Shown in pieces: positions 10,896 through 16,363 of a DNA stretch of 16,363 bases (position 1 is the first letter of the stretch; each line of letters opens with the position of its first letter). Source of the stretch: Candidatus Gottesmanbacteria bacterium RIFCSPHIGHO2_01_FULL_46_14 (GTDB lineage: Bacteria; Patescibacteriota; Microgenomatia; UBA10105; UBA927); assembly GCA_001780895.1 (NCBI GenBank), contig MFJJ01000063.1, positions 1-16,363 of the forward strand, in the 5' to 3' direction. Made by a program: the position numbers and the translations under genes. The notes under the pieces were generated by a model that saw nothing but the letters and a program-made list of their open reading frames with translations, was not told where the DNA came from and made no database searches.

Positions 10896-13375
10896 TGTTT
10901 TTTTCCGAAGAGAAGGACCAGCGGCAGTGGGAGAAGCAAAAATCCGATCCACTCCAGAAGCTGCGGCCAGAAAAACACGACAATATTTTTTCCGTTTCCT
11001 TCAAGCGTCCATCCGTTTGCCCAGTTGTTGACGAGGACGTGGTGACGAGCAGGCCATGTAATCCAGCCAGGGTCAAACGCCTGCGAATTTGTATACATAT
11101 TATCTTGCTCGCTCAGCGAAGCTTTAGCGAAGTTGGGATACGGTAATGAGTATACAGTTATTCTTCTGATATGGTTTACTGAGGTGCGGCCGCGGATAGT
11201 AAAATTGTTAAAATTAAGCGTGTATCCACTTCCGTAGTCGCGCAAAGGCAAGAGCGCAAATCGCTCCATTACAAATTCTTTGCTATCCTGCAAATGTTCA
11301 AACAGGTCGCAGTGGCTGGTCAAGTTATTACTGATACAGAGCTGCATGGGGAATCCAGTTTCATTTCTGCTTTCGATTTCCACGATATATGATCGTGCAT
11401 GGTCAAGAGTTGGGAAAGAGAGATAATCGCATAGAGGGATATCAATGCTTTTGTAGCGCATTGCACCTTCTATTGCCGTGCGTGACCCTTCATTGATTGT
11501 TTGAGTATAACCGCAGGTTTGTGCTAGGCCCCACGCGTCAGGTGTGGAGGTAGTCGCTTCAAATAAAAATTCCCCGAGCGTCTCTCCTACGTATCGTTCT
11601 CTCGAATCAAGAGGTATATTGTTATATATTGATTCTTTATTATATGGTTGACCGATAACTTCGTAGACCGCAATATCCTCGCCAAACTGCTTTTTGGGTA
11701 AAACGATGCCGGTTTGAAGCAGAATATCAGGGATTCTCCACGTCAATACAGCGCTTTCGAGTTGTCCCGGTGCCATGACTGCTCGGTCAACGAGGATCCA
11801 GCGGATGTTGTATTTGGTTAGCACTGCCGCAACCTCTTGTGGATTTTGACTGTAGACGGCATAGCTCATTTCTTTTTGATATTGCTCGTTGTACCCGCTC
11901 CAACGGTCATAGTCTCGGTCTAGAATGGGTTGCGGAATGCCAAATTGCAAAAACCCTGCTCCCTGGTAGCCCCAGTCATAGTACGTCCAGCCCCAGAAGG
12001 AGTGGACAGGGAGAATTGCTATGAGACCGTTTTTGGGTTGCCTTGCAAAGAAATCAAACATTTGAAAATATTCATTTGGTATTTGTATGCGAAGTGCAGG
12101 ATGAATCAGCTTGCCTTGGAAGGCAGGTAAGAAAAAGACGAGCGCGTAGACAGAAACGGCTAGTGCAGTTGGCACAATGAATTTACCAATAGCCCGGATC
12201 CCAAGGCTGGCATAAAAAGAAAGTCCAACCATAGCAAGCAAGGAGAACTTGGTAAAAGGAAATCGTAGTGCCTCTTTTGCGATTGGTAGATAGGTCTCAA
12301 GTGAAACAAAGATACGGTCGATCGGCCAGGTGCCATTGAGGATGATCCCAAAAGCAAGGATTGTCGTAGGGATCAGGGCAGCAAGTTTTGGTTTACGAGA
12401 AGACGTCACCATTCCCACAACTGCAAGTGCGAAGATAAGGTACGGGAATGCCGCAATGACGGGATTTTTCAGATGATCTTGCCAGGCTTGGAGTACTTGT
12501 TCAAATTGGCCTGTTTTAGGGTTCATGATTTGCCAGTCAAAGAGGAAATTTTTGAGCGCCATCGTATTGAGTGGGTTTCCAAACATCTGACTCTTGGCAA
12601 ATGCCTCCGGGCTAAAGAGTCGGTTGATTTTAGATTCCTGGACTTCCTGTCCATGAGTTTTGATGAAATAGAGATTTGGCCCGATCCAGTAGGCATTGAC
12701 GGCGAGAAGCGTTCCAATCAGAACGAGGGTAGTCTTGCCTCGTTTATACAGCAAGAAAAACAGTGCGATTCCGATAAACGAGGCATACCAGAGAGTGGCT
12801 GCGTAAGCCATGGGTGCGGATAAAACTGCAAATATGAGATATAGAATGTATTTTTTCTTACTATTTTGATCTATATAACAGGCGCCAGACCATAAGAGCC
12901 AGGGCAAGATCGCGTAACCGGTAGCAAACATTTCAAACGGCACGATAAAGTGCTGGACTGTGCCCAGGTTCGTAAGATAAAACAGGCTTCCCATAAATGC
13001 GATAAGTTCAGAGCGCTTCTCGTTCCTGAGAACGTGACTAATGAGCTTGTAGAGTCCTTGTGGACCAGCAACGAGACAAGCAAAATAAAATCCATACCGC
13101 AGGAATTGAGGCTGAACAATAAGAGACCCGAGCCACAATATGGCTACGGGCACAAGATCAGCCATATGAGAATGGCCAGCCACGGCTCCAAGTCCTTGGT
13201 CAGCACGCCAGACCCCATTGAGCATTCGTTCGAAAGCCAAAGGGAAATTGAATTCGGGGTTTAAGTTATCCCAGCCAATAAGCCATGTGCCTGGAGTGTA
13301 GTTTGCCGCAGCAATGACCCCAGTAAGCAGGGCAAGAAGAAGGGGGAATATCCATTGTTTGAACAGGTTCTTCAT
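10892..13375 (-). CDS. Large multipass membrane protein, GT-C/YfhO-like glycosyltransferase candidate
   Basis: An 827-aa protein. The N-terminal half has about ten or more membrane segments, beginning WIFPLLLALLTGVIAAANY. After the first comes GTWLIGWDNLNPEFNF with Asp36 in the first outer loop, the position of the catalytic acid in GT-C transferases, which use lipid-linked sugars on the outer membrane face. The C-terminal half (from about 470) is a soluble domain, and the protein ends in one more membrane segment (IVVFFWPQLLEWIGFLLLPL). I call it GT-C-like from topology and this Asp, not from a full signature; a YfhO-like lipid-sugar protein is the alternative. The start follows a -10 box by 8 nt. 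Its 3' end is the one copied in remnants A, B and C (8735-10260). The stop TAG (10892-10894) overlaps brnA. Confidence 0.75.
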   Translation of the reverse strand: MKNLFKQWIFPLLLALLTGVIAAANYTPGTWLIGWDNLNPEFNFPLAFERMLNGVWRADQGLGAVAGHSHMADLVPVAILWLGSLIVQPQFLRYGFYFACLVAGPQGLYKLISHVLRNEKRSELIAFMGSLFYLTNLGTVQHFIVPFEMFATGYAILPWLLWSGACYIDQNSKKKYILYLIFAVLSAPMAYAATLWYASFIGIALFFLLYKRGKTTLVLIGTLLAVNAYWIGPNLYFIKTHGQEVQESKINRLFSPEAFAKSQMFGNPLNTMALKNFLFDWQIMNPKTGQFEQVLQAWQDHLKNPVIAAFPYLIFALAVVGMVTSSRKPKLAALIPTTILAFGIILNGTWPIDRIFVSLETYLPIAKEALRFPFTKFSLLAMVGLSFYASLGIRAIGKFIVPTALAVSVYALVFFLPAFQGKLIHPALRIQIPNEYFQMFDFFARQPKNGLIAILPVHSFWGWTYYDWGYQGAGFLQFGIPQPILDRDYDRWSGYNEQYQKEMSYAVYSQNPQEVAAVLTKYNIRWILVDRAVMAPGQLESAVLTWRIPDILLQTGIVLPKKQFGEDIAVYEVIGQPYNKESIYNNIPLDSRERYVGETLGEFLFEATTSTPDAWGLAQTCGYTQTINEGSRTAIEGAMRYKSIDIPLCDYLSFPTLDHARSYIVEIESRNETGFPMQLCISNNLTSHCDLFEHLQDSKEFVMERFALLPLRDYGSGYTLNFNNFTIRGRTSVNHIRRITVYSLPYPNFAKASLSEQDNMYTNSQAFDPGWITWPARHHVLVNNWANGWTLEGNGKNIVVFFWPQLLEWIGFLLLPLPLVLLFGKKH

Positions 13376-13383
13376 ATAATTTC

Positions 13384-13430
13384 ATAATAGTTCGTTTCCA
13401 CAGATAAATCATTATCTAGAGAAACGAACT
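13384..13430 (-). promoter_or_regulatory. Promoter region with long inverted repeat upstream of the GT-C-like gene
   Basis: A perfect 10-bp inverted repeat AGTTCGTTTC/GAAACGAACT (13389-13398, 13421-13430) encloses a second one, AGATAA-ATCA-TTATCT (13402-13417), together a 42-nt near-perfect hairpin. On the minus strand TATTAT (13384-13389) is a -10 box, 8 nt before the ATG, and the repeat covers the -35 region. It is probably an operator. No good -35 hexamer is visible. Confidence 0.5.
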
Positions 13431-13443
13431 AGGCATAACAGGG

Positions 13444-13667
13444 TGGCATAAAAGCCAAAACACCTTATGGTGCAGCCTAGATTTCGTTTTGACCCGTGGG
13501 GTCAGGAGCTTGAGTAACTTTGCCATTTATTGGCGGAAGAGCTTTCTCGTAGGCCGATTTTTTGGGGCCAACGGAAAGGTTCACGCGTGCGACGTTATGT
13601 CGCGGGCAAAGACTTCGGCGGCTCCCGACCCCTTCGGATCAGGCGGGTGGCCATGTTGGCCTGCCGT
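13444..13667. other. Non-coding end region of the cassette
   Basis: No convincing gene. It contains small perfect hairpins: CACC-TTAT-GGTG (13461-13472), GACCC-GTG-GGGTC (13491-13503) and GCGAC-5 nt-GTCGC (13589-13603). Read on the minus strand, the first is followed by TTTTGGCTTTT and could be a weak terminator for the lipoprotein operon. Open frames across it have no start signals or recognisable sequence. Confidence 0.4.
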
Positions 13668-14396
13668 TTAGCGCACTACGGTGTGGCCACGGACCAACAG
13701 CTCGTTACCCGAGAAGATGCCGAAGGTGATATCCACCCCCTTGCATCCACTTGGAATTGAGCAGTTGGCGCCCGGGTTGGCGGGATTGCCCGTCGGGATG
13801 CCGATCATGCGATAAGCCAGATGGCTGGCCAAAGCGGAAATCGCTTGATCGTTTTCGTTTCCGTTCCAATACAGGCCGGTGATTGTGTGGCCTGTGTCGA
13901 CCGACTGGTCTCGGAACGAGGCGGTCACATCTCCGACGTTGAACAGCAAGGCCGCGCAGCCGATGCCGGTGCCATTCTCGTGGCATTCGCCGAGGCCTTC
14001 TACCTTGTAGTCCGCCGTGATACTGCGATAGGACCGCGCCGCCACCGGGAAGTCGCAGTAGACGTCCTGCTGGCAGAAGACGCTCAATTCCTGTCCGTAC
14101 TCGAGGCCGTTCTTCGCCTGGAAATTCCGATAGTCAACATTCGGAAACTGCTCCCAGGTCTTGTCCGGCGCCGTAAAGACGAAGTCCTTCATGAGCTGAG
14201 TCGCCCCAGTGTAATACTGGACGTCCCAGGTTCCGGACGTGGTCGGCGATTCGGTGGCTGGCGCTTCGGTCGTGCTCGTGGGCGTCCATACGGGCGCGGT
14301 GGTTGCCGCGGCCGGGGAGCCCGATAGGTTGTTTGTGCAGGCCAATGCGGCCAGCACGAGCGCAAAAAGCGCGGGGAACAGCTTGTTCTTATTCAC
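13668..14396 (-). CDS. Secreted lipoprotein of unknown function
   Basis: The start is taken at GTG 14394-14396 because GGAG lies 5 nt upstream and because it exposes a lipoprotein signal: basic MNKNK, hydrophobic LFPALFALVLA, then the lipobox LAALAC with Cys20. The mature part begins with a Thr/Pro/Ala-rich linker (TTAPVWTPTSTTEAPATESP), followed by a beta-rich domain of about 190 residues with several cysteines (FCQQDVYCDF, GECHENGTGIGCAALL, CSIPSGCKGV) likely to form disulphides outside the cell. No family is recognised. 242 aa. TPTSTT-type linkers after a lipobox are typical of Chloroflexota (Anaerolineae) lipoproteins, which with the higher GC content suggests transfer. It follows the small membrane protein by 14 nt in one operon. 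Confidence 0.75.
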   Translation of the reverse strand: MNKNKLFPALFALVLAALACTNNLSGSPAAATTAPVWTPTSTTEAPATESPTTSGTWDVQYYTGATQLMKDFVFTAPDKTWEQFPNVDYRNFQAKNGLEYGQELSVFCQQDVYCDFPVAARSYRSITADYKVEGLGECHENGTGIGCAALLFNVGDVTASFRDQSVDTGHTITGLYWNGNENDQAISALASHLAYRMIGIPTGNPANPGANCSIPSGCKGVDITFGIFSGNELLVRGHTVVR

Positions 14397-14410
14397 TTTT
14401 TCTCCTTTTG

Positions 14411-14713
14411 TTAGTGTCGACGCCACAGAATCACACCGATTACGGTTAGGATGACGCCAACAGCGAAAGCGATCAGCATTGTGGTGGTGCTCCGTTCCCA
14501 CATCAAGACGATAGCGTCTCGAATAACGGGATAGAACGGTATCACAAACCAGCCGATCAACAGTATTATTCCTGCGGCGAGTAAAACAACGCCGAGGTTG
14601 TCTTGCGCAGTGATTCGTTGCGACAAGCTGTCCCGCATTGCGATCAGCGTTCCCACGCCTACCAGCAATCCGGATAAAAACCACACATACCATGGAATCG
14701 AATTAGGGTCCAT
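14411..14713 (-). CDS. Small membrane protein with three membrane segments
   Basis: A 100-aa protein with three hydrophobic helices: WYVWFLSGLLVGVGTLIAM (about residues 8-26), NLGVVLLAAGIILLIGWFVI (about 39-58) and MLIAFAVGVILTVIGVILW (about 79-97), ending in the basic WRRH. No family is recognised. A strong GGAGG lies 4-5 nt before the ATG. It is the first gene of a two-gene operon with the lipoprotein, so the two may act together at the cell surface. The 5' leader contains a hairpin (14739-14782). Confidence 0.75.
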   Translation of the reverse strand: MDPNSIPWYVWFLSGLLVGVGTLIAMRDSLSQRITAQDNLGVVLLAAGIILLIGWFVIPFYPVIRDAIVLMWERSTTTMLIAFAVGVILTVIGVILWRRH

Positions 14714-14738
14714 TTTTCCTCCAGGTGAGATTAGATTT

Positions 14739-14782
14739 GAGCCCGTTGAGTTGTACCGCGAAGCGGTATCCAGGGTGGGCTC
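14739..14782 (-). promoter_or_regulatory. Structured 5' leader of the cassette operon
   Basis: GAGCCC (14739-14744) pairs with GGGCTC (14777-14782). Inside, TACCGC-GAA-GCGGTA (14754-14768) is a perfect 6-bp hairpin. The structure sits about 25 nt before the ATG of the membrane protein and just upstream of its Shine-Dalgarno sequence. No known riboswitch class was recognised. Confidence 0.45.
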
Positions 14783-15140
14783 TTACCCCGAGAAAGGTTT
14801 GGGTGGTAGGGTCGGGGAGACCAATTGCTTGATCTTACCGGCCTAGCCACCCAGGAACCCCTCGCCTTTGGAGGAACATGAGTCCCGCGTTTCCGCTTTT
14901 ATTAAATCTAGGATTGTCGATTGAGGCTTTCTCATAATCTATCCGCATTTGATTAGCAGATAGGCTATATGTCTGCAAAAACCAACAATTTCCCTGTTAT
15001 GCCTATGTTAAAGTGCTTCCTTTGAGAGCTTCTTACTCTGCGCAAACGCAAAGAGAAATTCTTCAAAGAATCCCGATTGATATCGGGAGAATACTATCGA
15101 AGTATATCGATAATAATCTTCCTATATCAAAATAATCGTA
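14783..15140. other. Gene-free stretch between the cassette operon and the coiled-coil gene
   Basis: It holds the right end of the cassette (to 15003), an AT-rich stretch and the first copy of the intergenic hairpin (15071-15088). A 19-codon frame at 14878 with a GGAGG in front is too short to claim. I see no RNA gene. Confidence 0.5.
15071..15088. repeat. Intergenic hairpin repeat, copy 1
   Basis: CCCGAT-TGAT-ATCGGG (15072-15087), with GAAT before and GAAT after. The same hairpin starts copies 2 and 3. It lies upstream of the coiled-coil gene. Confidence 0.75.
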
Positions 15141-15169
15141 TTGACAGTGAGTTATTGTCACGGTAGAGT
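15141..15169 (+). promoter_or_regulatory. Promoter of the coiled-coil gene
   Basis: TTGACA (15141-15146), a 17-nt spacer and TAGAGT (15164-15169), then 6 nt to the ATG at 15176. TGACA/TGTCA (15142-15160) is a small inverted repeat over the -35 and spacer. The bases AGGAG just before the ATG would lie upstream of a start at the ATG. Confidence 0.6.
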
Positions 15170-15175
15170 AGGAGT

Positions 15176-15442
15176 ATGGCTAAAAAATCTATACTTTCTT
15201 CGATTGACATTGCGTCACTTATCAATGCAATGAAACTTGTTTTTCCGACGAGAGATGAAGTTTTGGCTATGATTAAGGATGGAACGAAACATCTTCCTAC
15301 CAAAGATGATTTTTATACGCGCATGGACAAACTTTCCGGTGAAATCCAAAAAGTTCGCGATGAACAAGAGCTTCACGGTGGTCAGCACCGAACGCTCAAT
15401 GATCGTCTCGAAAAAATCGAGAAACAACTTCGAGTTTCGTAA
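15176..15442 (+). CDS. Small coiled-coil protein, 88 aa
   Basis: The N-terminal part (MAKKSILSSIDIASLINAMK) is helical. PTRDEVLAMIKDG and PTKDDFYTRMDKLSGEIQKV follow, and then a heptad-like coiled coil to the end (VRDEQELHGGQHRTLNDRLE, KIEKQL). Short proteins of this make-up (a P-T-K-x-D repeat then a coiled coil) are frequent in Patescibacteria, but I know of no assigned function. It is soluble and probably forms oligomers. It stands alone on its own leaderless promoter. Confidence 0.7.
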   Translation: MAKKSILSSIDIASLINAMKLVFPTRDEVLAMIKDGTKHLPTKDDFYTRMDKLSGEIQKVRDEQELHGGQHRTLNDRLEKIEKQLRVS

Positions 15443-15535
15443 GGCATTTCTTCCCACATCGGGCGTAAGTATTTATAACCCAACTTTTTTAATGTGCAAT
15501 TGTTGAAGCGATAAGTGATTGCAAATACGTGGAGC

Positions 15536-15551
15536 GAAATGCAAGCATTTC
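15536..15551. repeat. Short perfect hairpin
   Basis: GAAATGC-AA-GCATTTC (15536-15551), between the coiled-coil gene and HicB. There is no T-run directly after it, so it is not a classical terminator. Confidence 0.45.
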
Positions 15552-15583
15552 ATCACATATCTCAACCTTTCTTATTCTTCTCA

Positions 15584-15629
15584 CCCGATTGATATCGGGA
15601 AAGAATCCGCCTTGGGCGGACTCATTTCC
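15584..15629. repeat. Intergenic double-hairpin repeat, copy 2
   Basis: CCCGAT-TGAT-ATCGGG (15584-15599), then AAAGAA and the hairpin TCCGCC-TTG-GGCGGA (15606-15620), then CTCATTTCC. It ends 25 nt before the -10 region of hicB. Confidence 0.75.
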
Positions 15630-15653
15630 GGCATCAATTTTATTTTTTCAATG

Positions 15654-15662
15654 TGCTATACT
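15654..15662 (+). promoter_or_regulatory. Extended -10 promoter of HicBA
   Basis: TG-C-TATACT (TG 15654-15655, hexamer 15657-15662), 6 nt before the ATG at 15669. No clear -35. Confidence 0.65.
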
Positions 15663-15668
15663 TCTCGT

Positions 15669-15923
15669 ATGAAAACTACCTTACTTCGCTATAACGTCAT
15701 TTTCAGGCCCGAACCGGAAGGCGGATTTACAGTTATCGTGCCATCTTTGCCCGGATGCGTGACCTACGGTAAAGATTTACCTCAGGCCCGCGTGATGGCC
15801 GCTGACGCAATTGGCGGCTATATAAAAAGCCTCAAAAAGCATGGTGAACCAGTACCAACCGACGATACGTCGTTTTTCACCAGTGTTGACGTCGATCTTA
15901 CCAAGCAGGCACATTATGCCTAA
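15669..15923 (+). CDS. hicB: HicB-family antitoxin
   Basis: The start is placed at ATG 15669 (MKTTLLRYNVIFRPEPEGGF), 6 nt after the -10 box; an upstream frame extension has no family sequence. 84 aa, the short HicB type: beta-alpha-beta core with FTVIVPSLPGCVTYGKDLPQ, then ARVMAADAIGGYIKSLKKHG and EPVPTD. It has a partial RNase H-like fold and no C-terminal DNA-binding domain. It normally binds and blocks HicA. The gene is intact although its partner is shortened. Its stop overlaps hicA by 8 nt. Confidence 0.88.
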   Translation: MKTTLLRYNVIFRPEPEGGFTVIVPSLPGCVTYGKDLPQARVMAADAIGGYIKSLKKHGEPVPTDDTSFFTSVDVDLTKQAHYA

Positions 15924-16074
15924 ACTGCCGGTTCTTACCTCAAAACAACTCATCAAGAAGCTCAGCAAACGGCGAGCCGTCGTGCCATATCATCTCGGAG
16001 ATTTACCCCCGGGTACCCTCCATGCCATTCTTAAAGAGGCAAACATCTCCCGAGACGAACTACTTTCGAAATAA
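15916..16074 (+). CDS. hicA: HicA-like toxin with internal deletion, 52 aa
   Basis: It begins MPKLPVLTSKQLIKKLSK and continues directly RRAVVPYHLGDLPPGTLHAI, then LKEANISRDELLSK. Both ends fit HicA closely. In a normal HicA about 20 residues lie between KKL-K and the vPyH strand, including the glycine-rich turn and the catalytic histidine of the GSHH/GSHY motif. That part is absent here and the frame is kept. HicA is a small dsRNA-binding-fold mRNA interferase; this version should lack catalysis. It could be an inactive decoy that still binds HicB, or a decaying gene. The start overlaps hicB (15916-15923). Confidence 0.75.
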   Translation: MPKLPVLTSKQLIKKLSKRRAVVPYHLGDLPPGTLHAILKEANISRDELLSK

Positions 16075-16103
16075 CAAATTGTCTCCAAAATTCTCAATGT
16101 GCA

Positions 16104-16163
16104 CCCGAAATTGATATCGGGAAAGAATCCCTCCGTAGCCTTGGCGTAGGGGGACTCATTTCC
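16104..16163. repeat. Intergenic double-hairpin repeat, copy 3
   Basis: CCCGA...TCGGG (16104-16121), then AAAGAATCC, an imperfect hairpin to GGGGGACTC and ATTTCC. It shares GATATCGGGAAAGAATCC, GGACTCATTTCCG and ATCAAT with copy 2. As there, it ends just before the promoter of a small gene. Confidence 0.75.
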
Positions 16164-16173
16164 GTGATCAATA

Positions 16174-16202
16174 TTGACGACTCATGAGTGGTCAGTTAGC
16201 AT
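16174..16202 (+). promoter_or_regulatory. Promoter of the small membrane protein at 16209
   Basis: TTGACG (16174-16179), a 17-nt spacer and TAGCAT (16197-16202), then 6 nt to the ATG. The -10 match is moderate; the position is as at other genes here. Confidence 0.5.
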
Positions 16203-16208
16203 AAAAGT

Positions 16209-16346
16209 ATGAATCCACTCGACCTTAACACTGTTCTTACCAACACACAGATTTCTTTTGGTATAGCGACAATTGTCGTGATACTTCTTCTTATTTTCTG
16301 GCAACTGTCCGAACGCAATAGAATGGACAGAAACAAGAGAAAATAA
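16209..16346 (+). CDS. Small single-pass membrane protein, 45 aa
   Basis: The frame from ATG 16209 reads MNPLDLNTVLTNTQISFGIA, then a hydrophobic helix TIVVILLLIFWQL (membrane segment about residues 16-33) and a basic tail SERNRMDRNKRK before TAA (16344-16346). By the positive-inside rule the C-terminus should be cytoplasmic. There is no cleavable signal and no recognised family. The promoter in front, the clean single membrane helix and the basic tail argue for a real gene despite its length. Confidence 0.6.
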   Translation: MNPLDLNTVLTNTQISFGIATIVVILLLIFWQLSERNRMDRNKRK

Positions 16347-16363
16347 CTTCTTCTTAAAGTGCA

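Larger units (their letters stand above)
13432..15003. mobile_element. Foreign two-gene cassette bounded by 12-bp inverted repeats and TA
   Basis: GGCATAACAGGG (13432-13443) and CCCTGTTATGCC (14992-15003) are perfect inverted repeats, each flanked on the outside by TA (13430-13431, 15004-15005). A TA duplication is the mark of IS630/Tc1-mariner transposition. Inside are two GC-richer genes with long leaders and strong Shine-Dalgarno sequences, unlike the leaderless neighbours. No transposase is present, so it would be a non-autonomous passenger element. A 14-base inverted match alone is not rare in 16 kb; the case rests on its fit with the composition change. An invertible segment is an alternative. 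Confidence 0.45.

Noticed and set aside
4919..13402. 13-base match GTTCGTTTCCACA at 4919-4931 and 13390-13402
   Set aside because: A match of this length is expected by chance a few times in a window of this size, and positions relative to the genes differ.
13489..13760. Possible transposase fragment at the left end of the cassette
   Set aside because: Open frames here show no transposase motif and no start signals.
13821..14327. Plus-strand frame of 168 codons opposite the lipoprotein gene
   Set aside because: GC-rich shadow frame; the minus strand shows a signal peptide, lipobox and Shine-Dalgarno sequence, this one does not.
14397..14693. N-terminal extension of the lipoprotein frame
   Set aside because: The extension is arginine-rich nonsense overlapping the small membrane protein in another frame; the GTG at 14396 gives a proper lipoprotein signal.
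14783..14880. tRNA-like or riboswitch-like fold in the cassette leader
   Set aside because: Paired segments exist, but there is no acceptor/T-loop pattern and no known riboswitch consensus.
14878..14937. 19-codon frame after GGAGG
   Set aside because: Too short and without any other support.
15059..15120. CRISPR-like array of repeated hairpins in the 15-16 kb region
   Set aside because: Only three copies, spaced about 500 nt apart with genes between them; no regular spacers and no cas genes.

Overview
The window looks like a chromosomal segment of a small-genome bacterium, most probably a member of the Candidate Phyla Radiation (Patescibacteria). This is an inference from gene content and style: lepA, a DUF1003 membrane protein, an AAA+/DUF4143 ATPase, an M50-like protease, a large GT-C-like membrane protein, tiny coiled-coil and single-pass proteins, and very many toxin-antitoxin (TA) pairs. 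Most operons also start with a promoter whose -10 box lies only 6 to 9 nt before the start codon, so the mRNAs should be leaderless. The standard genetic code fits (TGA is used as a stop). No transposase, integrase, tRNA or rRNA was recognised.

Layout. 1-479 (-): 5' part of a DUF1003 protein. 568-711 (+): a small ORF. 877-2721 (+): lepA (elongation factor 4), carrying two in-frame copies of a 47-nt perfect palindrome. 2708-3838 (-): an AbiEi/AbiEii-like pair with a broken nucleotidyltransferase, lying tail to tail with lepA. 3907-3939 (+): a second, diverged copy of the last codons of lepA. 3974-4515 (+): RelBE-like pair. 4516-5029: two doubtful small ORFs and a regulatory stretch. 5030-6247 (+): AAA+ ATPase with DUF4143. 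6179-7198 (-): unknown single-pass membrane protein. 7232-7903 (-): M50-like protease. 7918-8632 (-): HEPN/MNT pair. 8735-10895: three plus-strand TA operons (HigBA-1, HigBA-2, BrnTA), each preceded on its promoter side by a degenerate piece of the 3' end of one and the same minus-strand gene. The intact gene (10892-13375, GT-C-like) meets the last TA operon tail to tail. 13432-15003: a GC-richer two-gene cassette (lipoprotein plus small membrane protein) bounded by 12-bp inverted repeats with TA on both outer sides. 15176-16346 (+): coiled-coil protein, HicBA pair with an internally deleted HicA, and a tiny membrane protein, separated by related intergenic hairpins.

The main theme is TA modules joined to the 3' ends of ordinary genes. 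At lepA and at the GT-C-like gene the TA reading frame overlaps the host gene's stop by a few bases, and a worn extra copy of the host gene's 3' end lies on the far, promoter side of the module. This repeats around one module at lepA and three at the GT-C-like gene. It suggests that TA modules arrive with a replacement host 3' end, or recombine through it, much as islands do at tRNA 3' ends, but here no recombinase gene is visible. Other notable signals are the coding palindromes in lepA, the leaderless promoter pattern, and two toxins that have each lost an internal segment expected to contain a catalytic residue.
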